From contig JAZBRS010000023.1 in NCBI GenBank assembly GCA_037176725.1, positions 30,251,001 through 30,315,000 of the forward strand: 64,000 nt of DNA, read 5' to 3'. Made by a program: the position numbers and the translations under genes. A model generated the notes under the pieces. That model did not search any database and was not told the DNA's origin. It worked only from the letters and a program-made list of their open reading frames with translations. The DNA comes from Posidonia oceanica (taxonomy: Eukaryota > Streptophyta > Magnoliopsida > Alismatales > Posidoniaceae). Positions within the stretch are counted from its first letter, which is position 1, and each line of letters begins with the position of its first letter. This document shows positions 27,763 through 39,434 of the stretch, in pieces.

Positions 27763-29820
27763 CTAGAGAGTGAAGCAATTATCAGTCGAATGCCCGACGC
27801 TTCGATGAAAATCGCAGAAAAGGTTCGCCTTAAACCAATGCGGTAGTGGGTTTGGTGGCGGGCGAACCTCCGGAAACTTCAGGAGCGACGCAACCTTCGG
27901 GAGGACGGCAGTGAGCGGTTCTACCAGTGAGGCGAATTTCCGCTTCTCAACGGGTGGCCGTCTTGGCCTCTGGAATTGTCCTTGCTGGACTGGTGCGGCA
28001 GGATAGACCGGTCGAGCGGTGGTAGTGATTTGTGGTGTAGGGTGTGTCCTAGGTGCAGGTGCGTAATAGATCTGAGGAGGGGCAGGCCGGGACGCCAGAC
28101 GAACGGGCACAGCAGGGGAGTCGACGTACGCAACAACGGGCTTCGGCGGATCCTTTCTCTTGGGACGATTATTGTTGATGCCGTTGTTGTTGTTGATGAC
28201 GCTGCTGCTGCTACCGTTGTTGCTGGCGGGGGCCTGCCTGGCAAGCACAGAGAGCGCGGGGAAGTTGCCACTCCGCAACGAACTCTCTACGCGAGTGCCA
28301 GCTCGGATCAATGCAGTGAAGGTCGTGACAGGTTGGATGCTAAGCAAAGCTCCAGTGGACGGCTGTGCCCCTTTTATAATGATCTCGATAGACTCCTCGT
28401 CAGAGGGCCTATCTCGAACTTGCGAGGCAAGGGCACGCCAGCGGCCGACGTACTCCCCGAACGGCTCGCCCGGATTCTGCTTGGTTGCGATCAAGTCTGC
28501 GCGCTTTGGGACCAGATCGAGGTTGAAGGAGTACTGTTCCAAGAACGCCTGGCTTAGGTCGTTCCACGTCCTGATCGCAGCCATATCAAGCGGAGTGAAC
28601 CACTTGAGGGCCGGACCGGACAAACTTTTCTGGAACTGGCGGATCAGCAACCTCTCGTCCGCCTGGAGTTGGGCGAGATCACCGCAGTACGCCTTCAGAT
28701 GGGCTATAGGGCAGCCCCTACCATCATACTTCTCAAAGTCCGGTATTTTGAACTTTGGGGGGAGTACCGCCTCTGGGAAACAGCAGAGGTCTCAGAACTG
28801 GTAGGTCTGGTGGTCCGTGCCCTGCACTAGACGCAGTGCTTTCTCTAGAACATCCATCCTGTTGTTGATGGGGTCTGGAATGGCTGCCACAGGTGATGGG
28901 GCAGCGGGGGTAGGGACCACGTATGTCGATTGGGTCGCACCGAGGTGCTCCTCCGGATCCACCATCACATCGCCTGGTGACGCAAGGTGATGGCCGACAT
29001 ACCCGTGCTGTGGTGGAGTGCAAGGAGGGATGCATGTGGAATTCTGAGCCTGATGCAAAGGGGGAGGGTAGATGGTATGCTGTGCGGTGGGTGCAGGATG
29101 TTGGAGCATCAGCGGCCGCACCGGCGCGGTGCCGGGGGACGGGCCTGCGAGATACTGTGCTCCCACCAGTCCGAATGACTGGCCACCAGGTGGCGGAGGT
29201 GCATGCTGTGTGTGGTGCGGTGCAGATGCAAGAGGCGGAATACGTGCCCCCATCGCCGGAACCGTGAGCAGTTGGGACGACGGTCTAGGCGGAAGTGTAG
29301 AGTGCAATGCAAGATGTGCGAGAGCAGGCCGCACAGGAACCTTAGGACCGACAGGAAGGGAAGAAGGGCGGACTGATAGAGCCATACCCTGCAGCCGCTG
29401 GATAGTGTCCATCAGATGCTGGTACTGCTCTTCAGGTGTCCCGTCGGTGGGAACACTGAATTGCAGTGCCGGCGAGGAGCCAGAGCCAAGAGATCTGGAC
29501 TGTCCAGGAGATTGGAGTCCTACGGCGAGAGTCGCCGCAGCAGCGGAAGGGGTGTCAAAAGTGACAAATCCCTGAGAAGGTGGGGTTAGTGGTGCCTCCG
29601 GAACACGAGAAGTGGCCATCAAGATGGACTCGGTGACCGGATCAGGAGAAGCGAGTGTCTGCCACTGTCCCACAGCAAACTGGGGTGCCCCAGACGGCAG
29701 AGGAGGAAATCCTGGCATCACAGGGGGCACAGAGAGGTTAGAAACGGGAGTCGAAGGGGCCGGAGCGGGAACCACCTTCGAGGCAAGAGTAATGGGGGGT
29801 TCGACGGTGCACTGGGCCAT
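27763..29820 (-). pseudogene. Element A gag
   Basis: Gag capsid-nucleocapsid polyprotein that packages element RNA in cytoplasmic particles. I chose the ATG at 29820 (MAQCTVEPP). The first 340 residues are Pro/Ser-rich. Then come a helix-forming MDVLEKALRLVQG, PPKFKIPDFEKYDGRG, LSGPALKWFTPLD, TWNDLSQAFLEQY and PGEPFGEYVGRWRALA, the standard retrotransposon gag core. Near the C-terminus, a PEVRPPPNPLPHWFKANLF stretch is followed by the zinc-knuckle-like CDFHRSVGHSTDNC. A TGA at 28792-28794 (probably from CGA) interrupts the frame just before the core. A TAG at 27763-27765 ends it directly after CFTL, where related proteins continue. The gag frame would go on for about 50 codons and is then out of phase with the protease. 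Confidence 0.9.
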
Positions 29821-29841
29821 TACTGACCGAGAGCGAGTCAA

Positions 29842-31135
29842 AATGGGGCTGCGACGAGCAGAAGAGAGACGAGCTCTACGAGGAGCTATGCTCGCGAAGG
29901 CGAGTAGCTTAGAAAGGGATGGTCGAGCACAGGTGTCTCAGCAGAGGCGTCAGCAAGGAGAGGAACCCGGGCTCCAGCTAAGGAGATCGCTTATTGAACT
30001 CTGTTAAGGACACAACAGGAAACTGGGATTAGGAACAAAAAGTGAAATGCAAATGCACTAAGTTATGGCATGAATGACATGTATGCTTTCTAGCATGCTC
30101 TCTCTCTCACCAATCTAGTGTTTCTTAGCAAGTAGTCTACTCCGGATATCCACAAGTGTACGGGTCAACGACTCAAGTTAGAAAAGCAGGTCCCCTGTCT
30201 AACTCCCGGCCCAAAGCTCGGGTAATAACAGGGTGGTGCGTTGGTGGCCTCAACCTCGCCTAAGCGTAGGAAGTACCCTCCACTAACACCGACACGACCC
30301 CTGACAAGGGGAGACAGACCGACCGGCTCACACCATGCCAAAGCATCGGGGTGAGAGGCCGGAGCCATCCTTTGCAGACTGATAGGTGGACTCAGATGAG
30401 AAGATGCGTGCCCTATATGATGCTTCATGCAAATGATTAAAGTTTTTTATGTTGCGTATTTTATTAACTCCAAGAGGGTGGAAGTGTGTTGATGGCTCTA
30501 GTTAACCTTAGATCTTATTTTTACTTGCCGTTTTTAATTAACCACAGGAAGAGCAATCAGTCTCTACTATCCTAGGCATGGCATGTGCGGAAGGGAAGAA
30601 AATCAAACAATCATGGCAACCAACAACATACAACAAAGCAAAAGGCAAGTGCATGGCATGTGCGAGTGTTTGTGAGCATGATAGTGAAAGGAAAGCATTC
30701 ATCAGGTCAAAAGGCATATATATAGAGCATGTGCGTGTGTAGTGACATAGCAAATGTGTAAAAGAAAGCATTCATCATTCAAAAAGCATGTATTGTCGCC
30801 AAACAAGTATGTAGGCATGCATTATGCGGGAAATAAAGCAATAATAAGCAAGCTAGACAAGGAAAGTAAAGACAAGTACGCCGTAAAGCAAATAAGAGCC
30901 GAAGCAAGGAGACAAACAAGTAAACAAACAGCAGAGGCGAAGCAAAACAAAACAGAGCGCAAACCGAGGCAAAGGAGGTGCAAAACCTAAGCTGAGCAGC
31001 CATGGGCGACTCGCCAGGAGTTTGCACAGGAAAAGGAGCAAAAACAGGCAAAGGAAACACAAAGGCAAGCAAAGAAGGCAAAACCCAAGCAGAAAGCGAG
31101 CGAGCCAAAGCCAAAACGAAAGCCAGAGTCTAGTA
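29842..31135 (-). other. 5' leader of element A
   Basis: About 1.3 kb between the PBS and gag without a credible ORF. The extra ORF that classical Ogre elements carry here is missing, which matters for the interpretation of the ORF at 13053-14255. The segment next to the PBS is purine/AC-rich on the plus strand. Confidence 0.6.
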
Positions 31136-31153
31136 TCCCCAGCGGAGTCGCCA
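31136..31153 (-). promoter_or_regulatory. Primer-binding site, tRNA-Arg
   Basis: Minus strand TGGCGACTCCGCTGGGGA, one base inside the 5' LTR end. It is complementary to the 3' end of a plant tRNA-Arg as I recall it; Ogre elements are known to use tRNA-Arg. This fixes the element orientation and the 5' LTR. Confidence 0.88.
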
Positions 31154-31154
31154 C

Positions 31155-34132
31155 TGTAGTAATCCCGGTGTTCAGATCGTCCATGCACATTGCCAAAGCT
31201 CGTGTGCACCGATCAGAATCAGGTTCACTATTAGCGGCTATGTCCGAGAAGGAAGACTTAACTCGAAAACATTTTAAAAAAGAAAAAAAGGGGAAGAAAA
31301 GAAGAAGATAAGACAAAATCGGAGTCGCCACCAAGTCTATTAGGCGCTGACCTTGCGAAGGCGGTTGCAGAATCCCTTTTTGAGGGGTGGAAAAGCAAGA
31401 AGGGAAGAAACCTAGATTACTGGCGAAGAGAAATACCTTTTTTGTTGTCTGGCGCGCTCCCCCAACGTCAGCTGTTGTTGCAGAGACCGGCGGTGGTGGT
31501 CTAGCTACTGCAGGCGCTCCCGGCAGCACGCGGCGATCGGGATCGATTCTTGGAGATGTTCTCGAGCTCTCTGGGTGCACAGGCGCGAGTTCTGCAGACG
31601 GTGGAAGGAGTCGAGCCTTTTGGGTTCACTGAGGGCTGCTGGAGGTGGGTGGAGGTGTCTGCTGCCCTCTGGATCGAGCGGAGGCTTCCGGTGGGTAGCT
31701 GGGTGCTTGGTGAAGGGTTCTGGAGGCTTGGTTCAGGTAGTGGAGGTCTGTGGAGGGAGATTGCAGTTGGGTTGGTTTTGGACAGAATGCCGGCACAGGT
31801 GTTTGCTGTGGATTGCTCGGGCTGTGGTGAGGGTGAAGGCCAGTGCTTGGGGGTCTGAGAGGGTGAGGTTTCAGTGAGTTTCTGGGTAGGTTTTGGGAGG
31901 GAAAGGTGGTCTGTGTAGGAGGGAATTCTGGAGGAGGCAGAGTTGGGTTCTGTGTGAATTTTCGGGTGGTCGGGGTGATTTCTGGATTGGTTTTTGGGTG
32001 CGGGATGGAGGGAAGGAAAGCTGGAGGTTTCGGTGAGATTGGGGGGCCAATTCCGAGTGATTTCGGGGGTGTTTTTGGTCTCGATTTGCCGTGAAGGGAA
32101 GAGGGGGAAATGCTAGTTTTTTGGGGTGGAGCTGAGGGGAATTCTCCTCTCTCTCAGGCTGGGGAAGTGCGTGTGAAGCTCCGTCCCTCCCCCGGGTGAA
32201 CTCTGGAAGGTGAAAAGGCTGGGGAATCGAGGCCTCTCGACCCACCCGACCTGCAGCCTTCTTCTGCCAGCCAGCAGAGGTCGGAGCAGGCGTGGCAGGC
32301 GCACAGACAGCGTTCGGCGCACGCCGGTCCGGCTCGAGCAGGAGGCGTGCAGGTCTACCGAGGGTGAGCTGTCGTCCGCAGGGCTGACTGTTGGCAGAAG
32401 TTGCAGAGCTCAGAGGAAGGCGGGAGAGGAGGAAGAAGGGAGGAGAGGGAGGAGACGGCCGTGGGCCGGGCTGCACGGAAGAAAAGAAAAAGAAAGAAAG
32501 AGAAGAAGGAAGGAGTGGAGACGGGCCGGACCAGGCCCAGCGGGAGGAGAAAAAAAAGAAAAGAATAGAAAGAAAGGGAGGAAAGGAAGGAGAGGGAAGA
32601 GGAAGAAAAGGAAGAGAGGGATAAAATTGATAAAAAATAAAATAAAAGAAGAGAAAGTTTTTTAGAGTGATTGTGTTTTAAATTGGGACTTTGATTAAGC
32701 TTTTTAACAATTGTTTTTGGTTGATTAATTAGGTTTAGAGAGATTTTAGCTGTGATTAGGTTTTTTAGGGTTTTGTTTATTTTGTTTTGCTCTTGATTTT
32801 GATTAAGTGTTTGTTAAGTCTTTTAAGTTATATTTTAATTATGTTTTTCTTGTTAAGTACTTGGGATGTTAATTAGGATTTTTTAAAGTTTGTTTTTAAA
32901 TTAATTAGAGTGGGCTTTAGATTTTTGGATTTTAGTCTTTCCCCTTTTTTTTTTAAGTCTTCTTTGATTTATTTTTTGATTTTTGTTTGTTAAGCTCTTT
33001 TAATATATATGTATTTATGTTAGGTCTTCTTGTTAAGTCTTTTAGTTAAGTGTTTTTAGACTTTGATTCTTTGTTTTTTTATTTTTTAATTAAGTTTTCA
33101 ATTTTTCTTCTTTAGAATTGTTAAGTTTAAGTTTTTTCTTAATTACTAACCTTAGCACTTTTTAAGTGTCTTCTTTCTCTTAGGATTTGTTTTCTCAATT
33201 GTTTTTCTAATAGGATTATAGTTTCACTTGTCTTGATTACATTTTGGTTTTTTTTCTTGATTTTACAGCATTTTCCTTTTGTTTGTTTTGCATTTTTTAA
33301 GTAGCATTCTTGATTTTCCATTTTAGCTAGATTTAGTTGGGTTTAGGTTTTTAATTGTTTATTTAATGTTTTTAATTATTTTTCTCAGGGTTTTGGTTTG
33401 TTTTCCTTTTGTTTTGGAGTTTTAGTGGTTTTTAAGGATTTTTTAGGGACTTAGTAAAAGAAAGGAAAGGGAAATTAGAAGGAAGAAGAAGAGGGAGAAA
33501 TGGAGGAATAGAGAAGAAAGAGAGGAGTTGAGAGAAGATAATTTTTTGGAGGTCAGGGCAAATGCTAAAAATAAAATAAAAATAGGAATAAGATTGAGAA
33601 GGGATAGACGCACAAGGGGGGCCCACAGCCAGGCAAGAAAAAGGGGGAAAAGGGGATGAAAAGATGGAGGATACTCAGGAGAGAGAGAGGAGAGAGAAAA
33701 GGATAATTCAGGAGAGAGAAAACGATAATTTGGCCAAAAGGAGGTCTTAGAGGTTTCGAAAAGGGGTGAAATTTGGCGGGTGTGGGGTCTAGGATTTCTA
33801 GTCTTAGTCCCAGGGTTTTGGTTTGGTTTTGAGAAAGTTTTGGAGGGGTTTTGAGGTGTAGAAAAAGGATAGTTTTGCCTAAGTTTCCTAGGGTTTTTGA
33901 GAGTGGTTTTGGTTTGAAATTTTATGGGACTTTTGGTGGGTTTGCTAAGTCGGCAAGGGTGAGTTTTCCTATGGATTTTGGGTAATTTTTGGGTTCGGAA
34001 AAGGGGGTAATCCTAGGTTGAGTTTGGGCTTGTTTTGAGGGGAGAGAGTGGTGTGAGTTTGGACCTAGGTTTGGGTTCAGAAGCCACCAGAAGATTCCAA
34101 TCGATCCGGCCTATCAAAATGGGGTGTCAACA
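31155..34132 (-). repeat. 5' LTR of element A, internally deleted (2978 bp)
   Basis: Same termini as the 3' LTR. The first 189 bp (31155-31343) are identical to 4969-5157. The sequence then jumps to the equivalent of 8041, so about 2884 bp are missing, with 1 bp of microhomology at the junction. The deletion removed the conserved U5-proximal block, the minisatellite and the ATGCAATTTT array. The rest matches 8041-10829 with about 27 substitutions and a few indels by hand count. Confidence 0.93.
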
Positions 34133-34137
34133 GTATA
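34133..34137. repeat. Target-site duplication of element A (right)
   Basis: GTATA, matching 4964-4968. The copia RNase H frame resumes directly after it. Confidence 0.95.
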
Positions 34138-36298
34138 ATATCACGAATGTAGTGATATTGTATTTCAATGTACTTTTCTCTTGAACTATTAGTACCACTA
34201 TTTATAAAACTAATTGCTATTTTATTATCACAATATATTCCGACTGGTCCATCTATCAGATTAAGATCTAAATTATTCAAAAATCTCTTAATCTAAACAG
34301 CATGTGTGGTGGTTGTACTGCATGCAATGTATTTTACTTCCTGTGTATATCTAGCAACACAATCTTGCTTTTTACTTCCCCATGAGACAGCACCACCACC
34401 AAAGATGAACAAGTGTCCGGATGTGGACTTCCCATTTATTTTATCACCTCCAAAATCTACATCTAAATAACCTAATACTTCCAGTATTTCCGTTTGGTAT
34501 ACTAGTTTGTGTTGCAACGCGTCCTTGATATATTTCATAATCCTCTTAACAACTTCCTAATGTGCTGGTCTAGGATTACTTTGATATCTACTAACTAAAT
34601 TCGCTGAATATGCCAAGTCCGATATAGTACACAACATAGCATACATTAAACTTCCAACTGCTTATGCATATGGCATTTTCAGAAGTTTCTGTCCCTTTCT
34701 AGGACATTGACTTTTACTCAATCATTGTCCATACACATATGGTGTAGGTGTAGGACACAATTTTGCATTCCAAATCTTTTAAGTACTGAGTGTAAATACT
34801 TTTCCTGATTTATACTCAGCATTTTAGACTTCCGATCTCTAAGGATCTGTATTCCAATGACATAAGATGCTTCTCCCATGTCCTTCATATCAAATTTCTC
34901 ACTAAATTTAATTTTCACTTTGTTCAATAATTTCATGTCATTTGTGGCAAGCAAAATATCATCTACATATAAAGACAATATTATAAAACTACTCACTTTT
35001 CATGACATACACACAATTGTCCAATCTGTTTGAAATAAATCCCATTTGGACAATCACATTGTGAAATTTGAGATACCATTGTCTAGAAGATTGCTTTAAT
35101 CCATATATTGATTTGTTCAATTTGTACTCGTTTCCCTCGTGTCCTTCCACCTGAACACACTCAGGCTGGCATATGTATATGTCTTCTTGCAATTCTCCAT
35201 TAAGAAATGCAATCTTAAAATCCATCTGATGTAATTCCAAATTTAAGTGTGCTACAATTGCTAGATAATTCTAGTAAATGCAAACTTTGCTACTAGAGAA
35301 TATGTTTCCTGGAAGTCAATCCCTTCCTTTTGTGTATAACCTTTAGCTACCAATCGAGCCTTGAACTTGTCAATTGACCCATCTACCCTCAGTTTCTTCT
35401 TGAATACCCATTTGCATCCTATAACTTTCCTTTCCTCAGGTAAATCGTGCAATTCCCAAACTTATTCATTTTCATGGAATCAATTTCATCATTCATGGCT
35501 TCGAGCTACAAATCTTTCTCTTGTGATTTAATCACATCAATATATGTACTGGGTTCCTTGTAATTTTCCTATTCTATAACTGTCAAAAAACATGATGGCT
35601 CATAAGAATACAAATGATAATCATCCATCCATGAAGGCTGAGTTCTCATTCTTTTATTGCTAGGAGCATTAGGTGGGTCATTTACAGGCTTATCAATATT
35701 TTCCATATTTGGTTGGTCATACTGGTCATTCTCCATTATTTCTATGGGTTCATTAGTATTTTCTATGTTTGGTTGATCCTCATTTTCTGGATCATTTCTT
35801 TGAATACCATTAAAGTAATCATCTCCTATTATGGATAATGGTTCATCTTTATCTTGAGTATGATATTCTTCCTTTAGATTTTCTAGAAATGTAGCATCTC
35901 TATACTCAATAATTCTTTTTTCCTTATGGAAAAATCTATATCCTAATGATTTAACACAATATCCTATAAATCTACATTTTAATGTTCTAAAGTCTAATTT
36001 ATCCCTGAGTTGACTTAGAATGAGCACATGGGCTATTGAACCTCATTTCCTTAGATGATTGATATTAGATGTTCTTCCATTCCACAACTCATAAGAGGTA
36101 CTTATGACAGATTTGATGGGTATTCTATTCAAAGTGTAATTTATAGTGAGTAATACCTCTCCTCAAAATTCCTTTGGGAGGCATGAATGTGATAGCATGC
36201 ATCTAACAGAATTCATTAGAGTTCTGTTTTTCGTTTTACCACACCATTTAGTTGTGGCGTATAAGGTATAGTAATATGCCTCTTTATTCCATGCTCTT
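34138..36298 (-). pseudogene. Ty1-copia pol: integrase C-part, RT and RNase H, degraded
   Basis: Minus-strand fragments in copia order. Integrase C-part at about 36298-35960 (TLMNSVRCMLSHSCLPKEF, then LKCRFIGYCVKSLGYRFF). A linker (35960-35570). RT at about 35450-34720 ([73 protein letters not shown], and the catalytic LSLYVDDILLATND). RNase H at about 34540-34138 (GKSTSGHLFIFGGGAVSWGS and IYCDNKIAISF). Several frameshifts and stops break it. The RNase H tail lies at 4803-4963 on the other side of element A. The integrase is cut at 36298 by the element B LTR, and the 5' half of this copia is not in the window. Confidence 0.9.
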
Positions 36299-37708
36299 TG
36301 TAGCGATCCCGCTCGAACTGGCACGTCCATGCGCGCTGCCAGAGCTCGCGCACACCGACCGATGAGAGGCCGTTGATAGTAGGTGGATCCGAGGAAGGAA
36401 ACTCGACTCGAAAACACCGAAAAATGGCGAAAAAACAAAGTTAAAACAAATTCGGAGTCGCCACCTAGTCTATTAAATCGGAAGATGAGGAAAACCGAGG
36501 AAAGGCATGAAAAGATGCAAAGGGTGCAATGCTATGCAAAAATAAATGACTTGTGCCTAGGATAAGGGCATAATGGTGATTGCGGGCTAAGAGAAAGGGT
36601 AATGACTCCTATTACGCACGGGGAAGGTGTTAGGCACCCCTGATACGCCTGGAATCGGTCTTTCTAGGCTTCTCAATCGCATATGCCGGAATGTCGACAA
36701 TTGCTTGCATTTACTGTACGCCCGAGGGGCGAGAGATGCTATGCTATGCCATGCTATGAATGCTTAATTACATGCTCAAATGTATGCTCAAGATGTCATG
36801 ATGTGTGATGGAAATTAAACGTGCAGTCTATGTGCTCAGCAGCGCTGCCAGTGTTTTGAACCGAGCATGCCCTGGTTCATAAGAACTTCAGACAGTAAGC
36901 ATCACTGCCCTAGATGCAATGCAGGCGAGAAACAAAACGTCGGATAAAACCATGCAATGCAAAAGGAGCAGCATGCAACATGTGTTTGTAAAACATGCAT
37001 AGCTTAGTAAGAAAATGCTAGAAAGACTAATTGAAGTTAAAACGCCGCAAAGAGACGATAAACAAGTTATGGAAACAAAACAGGAACTAAACAAGGCGGA
37101 AAGCGGCAACAGGGTTGGCTCTGGCCATTGTCTGAACTGTAGCTTGGGTCGCCGCCCTGAACAGCGGCAGTGCATGTCGCCGGTGAGATCGGCGAGGCAC
37201 ATGCCGCTACTCAGAGCAGCAATAACTCTAGTCGCCGTTGTGAGCGGCGTTTGAGCATGTCACCGGTAGCACTGGCGACATAGGCATGCACAGTGCTTAT
37301 CAAACACCGACTTTCATTGCCAAAAACAAGCTAGATAATCGATGCAAAATGGCAAACTAAATACATGAAAATGAAGATGGCATATTCAAGATCAAAATCA
37401 TGCAATCAAACTGTAAAATGGACGCCTAGGTCGCGAGATACGGCGGCTCCATGTTTGGCCGGAGGATTGCCAAGAGTTGCAGGTGAGTCGTCGATGAGAC
37501 AGGCGACATCACTGCAACTCAGGTACTCCAAACTGCCAACTTTGGAACCAAATCTAGAACCCATGGTTATGTAAAACAAGCATCTAACTATGAAATATTG
37601 AAGAGTAAACAACTAGGATCATAGACATGCAAAAATTAAGTAAAACGGAGCTCTGGGTCGCCCGGAGTAGCAGCCCAAAGTTCAGCCGGTGGCAGCTGGA
37701 GGTGCAAG

Positions 37709-37735
37709 TTAGTCGCCGCTCTCGCTGGCGGCTAA
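37709..37735. other. AGTCGCC hairpin in element B LTR
   Basis: TTAGTCGCC and GGCGGCTAA form a 9-bp stem with one G-U pair around a 9-base loop. Similar hairpins in the same LTR lie near 37141, 37227 and 38755-38800, and in the E family LTRs. Confidence 0.6.
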
Positions 37736-38879
37736 CCTGGCAGTCATTTCGGCGCCGGAGACGAAGGCTAAAAATGGCGGTGAAGGCTCTATAAAATACA
37801 ATTAACTAATTAGGAAGCATGTATGGAGTGCCATGAAGGCAAATGGGAGGTTTCTCACCTATGGGAGCGCGTGGAGCGGCTCCCCAATGTAGCTCACTGG
37901 CGTGCGCCGGCGTGGAGGTCGCGGCAATGCAGGAGGCAGTGGCGGTTGCTCGGTGTGATCAGGCTATATTCGTGGTGGTACGGCGATCATGTAGGAGGAG
38001 TTTGGTGGCGTTTGGCGCGGAGATGTGGCTTCTGGCTTTTGTTGGCCGGCGGCGGCCAAAGAGGAACTGCGATGGTTCGAGCGGTGGTTGTAGGCGGTTC
38101 GGTGTGGTTCGGGATGCGAGGGGAGGTTGCACGGGATGCAAGGAAGGTTTATGAGGGGCTTGGGATTTTCTGTGAGTGTGTTGGCTATTGTGGGAAGTGT
38201 CGGCCGGCGATGGGTTCAAATGAGGGGTTGTGGACGGCAGCGGCTTGGGGAGGCACAGGCGATGGTCCAGGATGCAAGAGGAATGCGTGGAAGGATCGGG
38301 AAAAGCTAAGGGATTGGGGAGTGTTCCTGGATCGCTCCCCCTCTCTCTGGTTCACTCGGCAATGGAGGAAGAAGGGGAAAATGTGGCCGGTCTTGTTGGG
38401 TTCTCCTCCACCGGGTATTGGCTCTGGCAAAGCCAACTAAGTGGCTGGAGGTGGCAGTGAGTCGGGAGAGGAGGCAGGTTTCGAGGAAGTAAGTGCGGGG
38501 TGCAGGGAAGGGACAACGAAGTCATCGGTGGTAGAGGTGCAGGCGGCCAGTCAATGGCGGTGTTGAGAGCGGGAAAGGCGTCGGCGAGGAGGGGACGCGG
38601 TGCGAGGGAAGTTAGTGTGCTTTGTCAACTAGTGGGTGGAGGTAGTGGAGGTAGTAAGTGGGAGTGGACGGGTGGTAGGAGAGGACGACGGTCGGCGGTG
38701 ACCAGCAGTGGCCATGCAAGAAAATTCAAGCAGTGGCTTGAGTTACAGAAAATCGCCGCTCCTAGTGGCGGCAAACCCAGTCGCCGCTTAGAGTGGCAAC
38801 AGGTCTAGAGCATGCAACCCAGTGGACTAGGCCTGTGCAGTGAAATGTAGGCCCACTGCCTTGTCCTTGAACTACTAAT

Positions 38880-38893
38880 GGGTTTTGGGCTTT
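38880..38893. repeat. SINE target-site duplication (left)
   Basis: GGGTTTTGGGCTTT, repeated exactly at 39117-39130 on the other side of the SINE. Confidence 0.9.
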
Positions 38894-39116
38894 TTTTTTT
38901 TTTTTAACCTAACCTACTATAGCTTAACAGATTTTTCTTCAAGGAAAGCCTACAGGTCATAGGTTCGAAACCTGTGGGCGGCAAGGAAGGGAAATTAATC
39001 CCATAATGCAAGAAAGAGTGGGAAAATCCCACTCAATATGCGGTGGGCGGGTTTCGAACCCGCGTCTTGAGAGGGTAGTGGAGGTGACCCAACCACTACG
39101 GTAACCATTGCTAGTT
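38894..39116 (-). mobile_element. tRNA-derived SINE in element B LTR
   Basis: About 223 bp with a 14-bp target duplication. On the minus strand, the tRNA-like head at the 39116 end contains TGGTTACCGTAGTGG (A-box-like) and the perfect B-box GGTTCGAAACC (39050-39060). The element ends in an A-tail, which reads as a T-run ending near 38905 on the plus strand. The body contains a second B-box-like GGTTCGAAACC on the opposite strand (38962-38972), so it may carry two tRNA-like modules in inverted orientation. Family not identified. Confidence 0.8.
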
Positions 39117-39416
39117 GGGTTTTGGGCTTTGTGAGGGCTTGTGGTGTTGGGTTTTGGGTAATTGGAAGGTTTGAGTTGGTTTTGAGGGTTTTGAGTTGGA
39201 TTAGGGTTTAAGTTAGGGTTTCGGTGGAAAGTGAGGTCTGCCGCTTCTGAGCTCGTTCCTCCAAGTAAAATCTGCCGACTGGGTGTCAAAATGGGGTGTC
39301 TACAGATGCCCCTCCCTGAGTGAAGTCAAGCGTAGCGAGATCGTAGCTTAGGGTAGACAAGACACCCCTCTTAACACCAATAGGAGGCCAATGTTACTGT
39401 TGGCATGAGCCACTTA

Positions 39417-39434
39417 TTCAGTGGATGCACTGAA
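39417..39434. other. Conserved 7-bp stem-tetraloop (element B copy)
   Basis: TTCAGTG-GATG-CACTGAA, a perfect stem. Compared with A and C2, the G-C pair at stem position 4 is A-T here. Confidence 0.8.

Larger units (their letters stand above)
4969..34132 (-). mobile_element. Element A: complete Ogre/Tat-lineage Ty3-gypsy retrotransposon
   Basis: A 29.2-kb element between GTATA duplications, transcribed on the minus strand. Order: 5' LTR 31155-34132, tRNA-Arg PBS 31136-31153, gag 29820-27763, protease 27601-25034, RT-RNase H 25033-23012, archaeal-type RNase H 17387-16816, integrase 16815-15469, accessory ORF 14255-13053, hairpin-rich 3' UTR, PPT 10845-10830, 3' LTR 10829-4969. A 5624-bp solo LTR is inserted in pol. 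Removing it and adding back the 5' LTR deletion gives an original size of about 26.4 kb. The long LTRs, tRNA-Arg primer, DNGS-type protease and dual RNase H are known traits of the Ogre/Tat clade. In-frame stops and a frameshift make it non-functional. By hand count the shared LTR parts (about 2.98 kb) differ by about 27 substitutions and a few indels, roughly 1%, so the insertion is fairly recent. Confidence 0.95.
36299..39304 (-). repeat. Element B: 3' LTR (3006 bp), Ogre-like
   Basis: Ends TGTAGCGATCCC (36299) and GGGGTGTCTACA (39304), followed by a PPT on the minus strand (39305-39320). The outer flank is CTCTT (36294-36298); its partner was not found in the window. It contains the conserved U5 block (36563-36910), the motif CGGAGTCGCCAC (36453-36464), several GTCGCC-type hairpins (37130-38800) and a SINE insertion. 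The inserted target is the copia integrase. Confidence 0.9.

Noticed and set aside
39030..39115. Genuine tRNA gene on the minus strand
   Set aside because: The B-box is perfect but no full cloverleaf with anticodon and acceptor stem could be drawn. The poly(A) tail and 14-bp TSD indicate a SINE.
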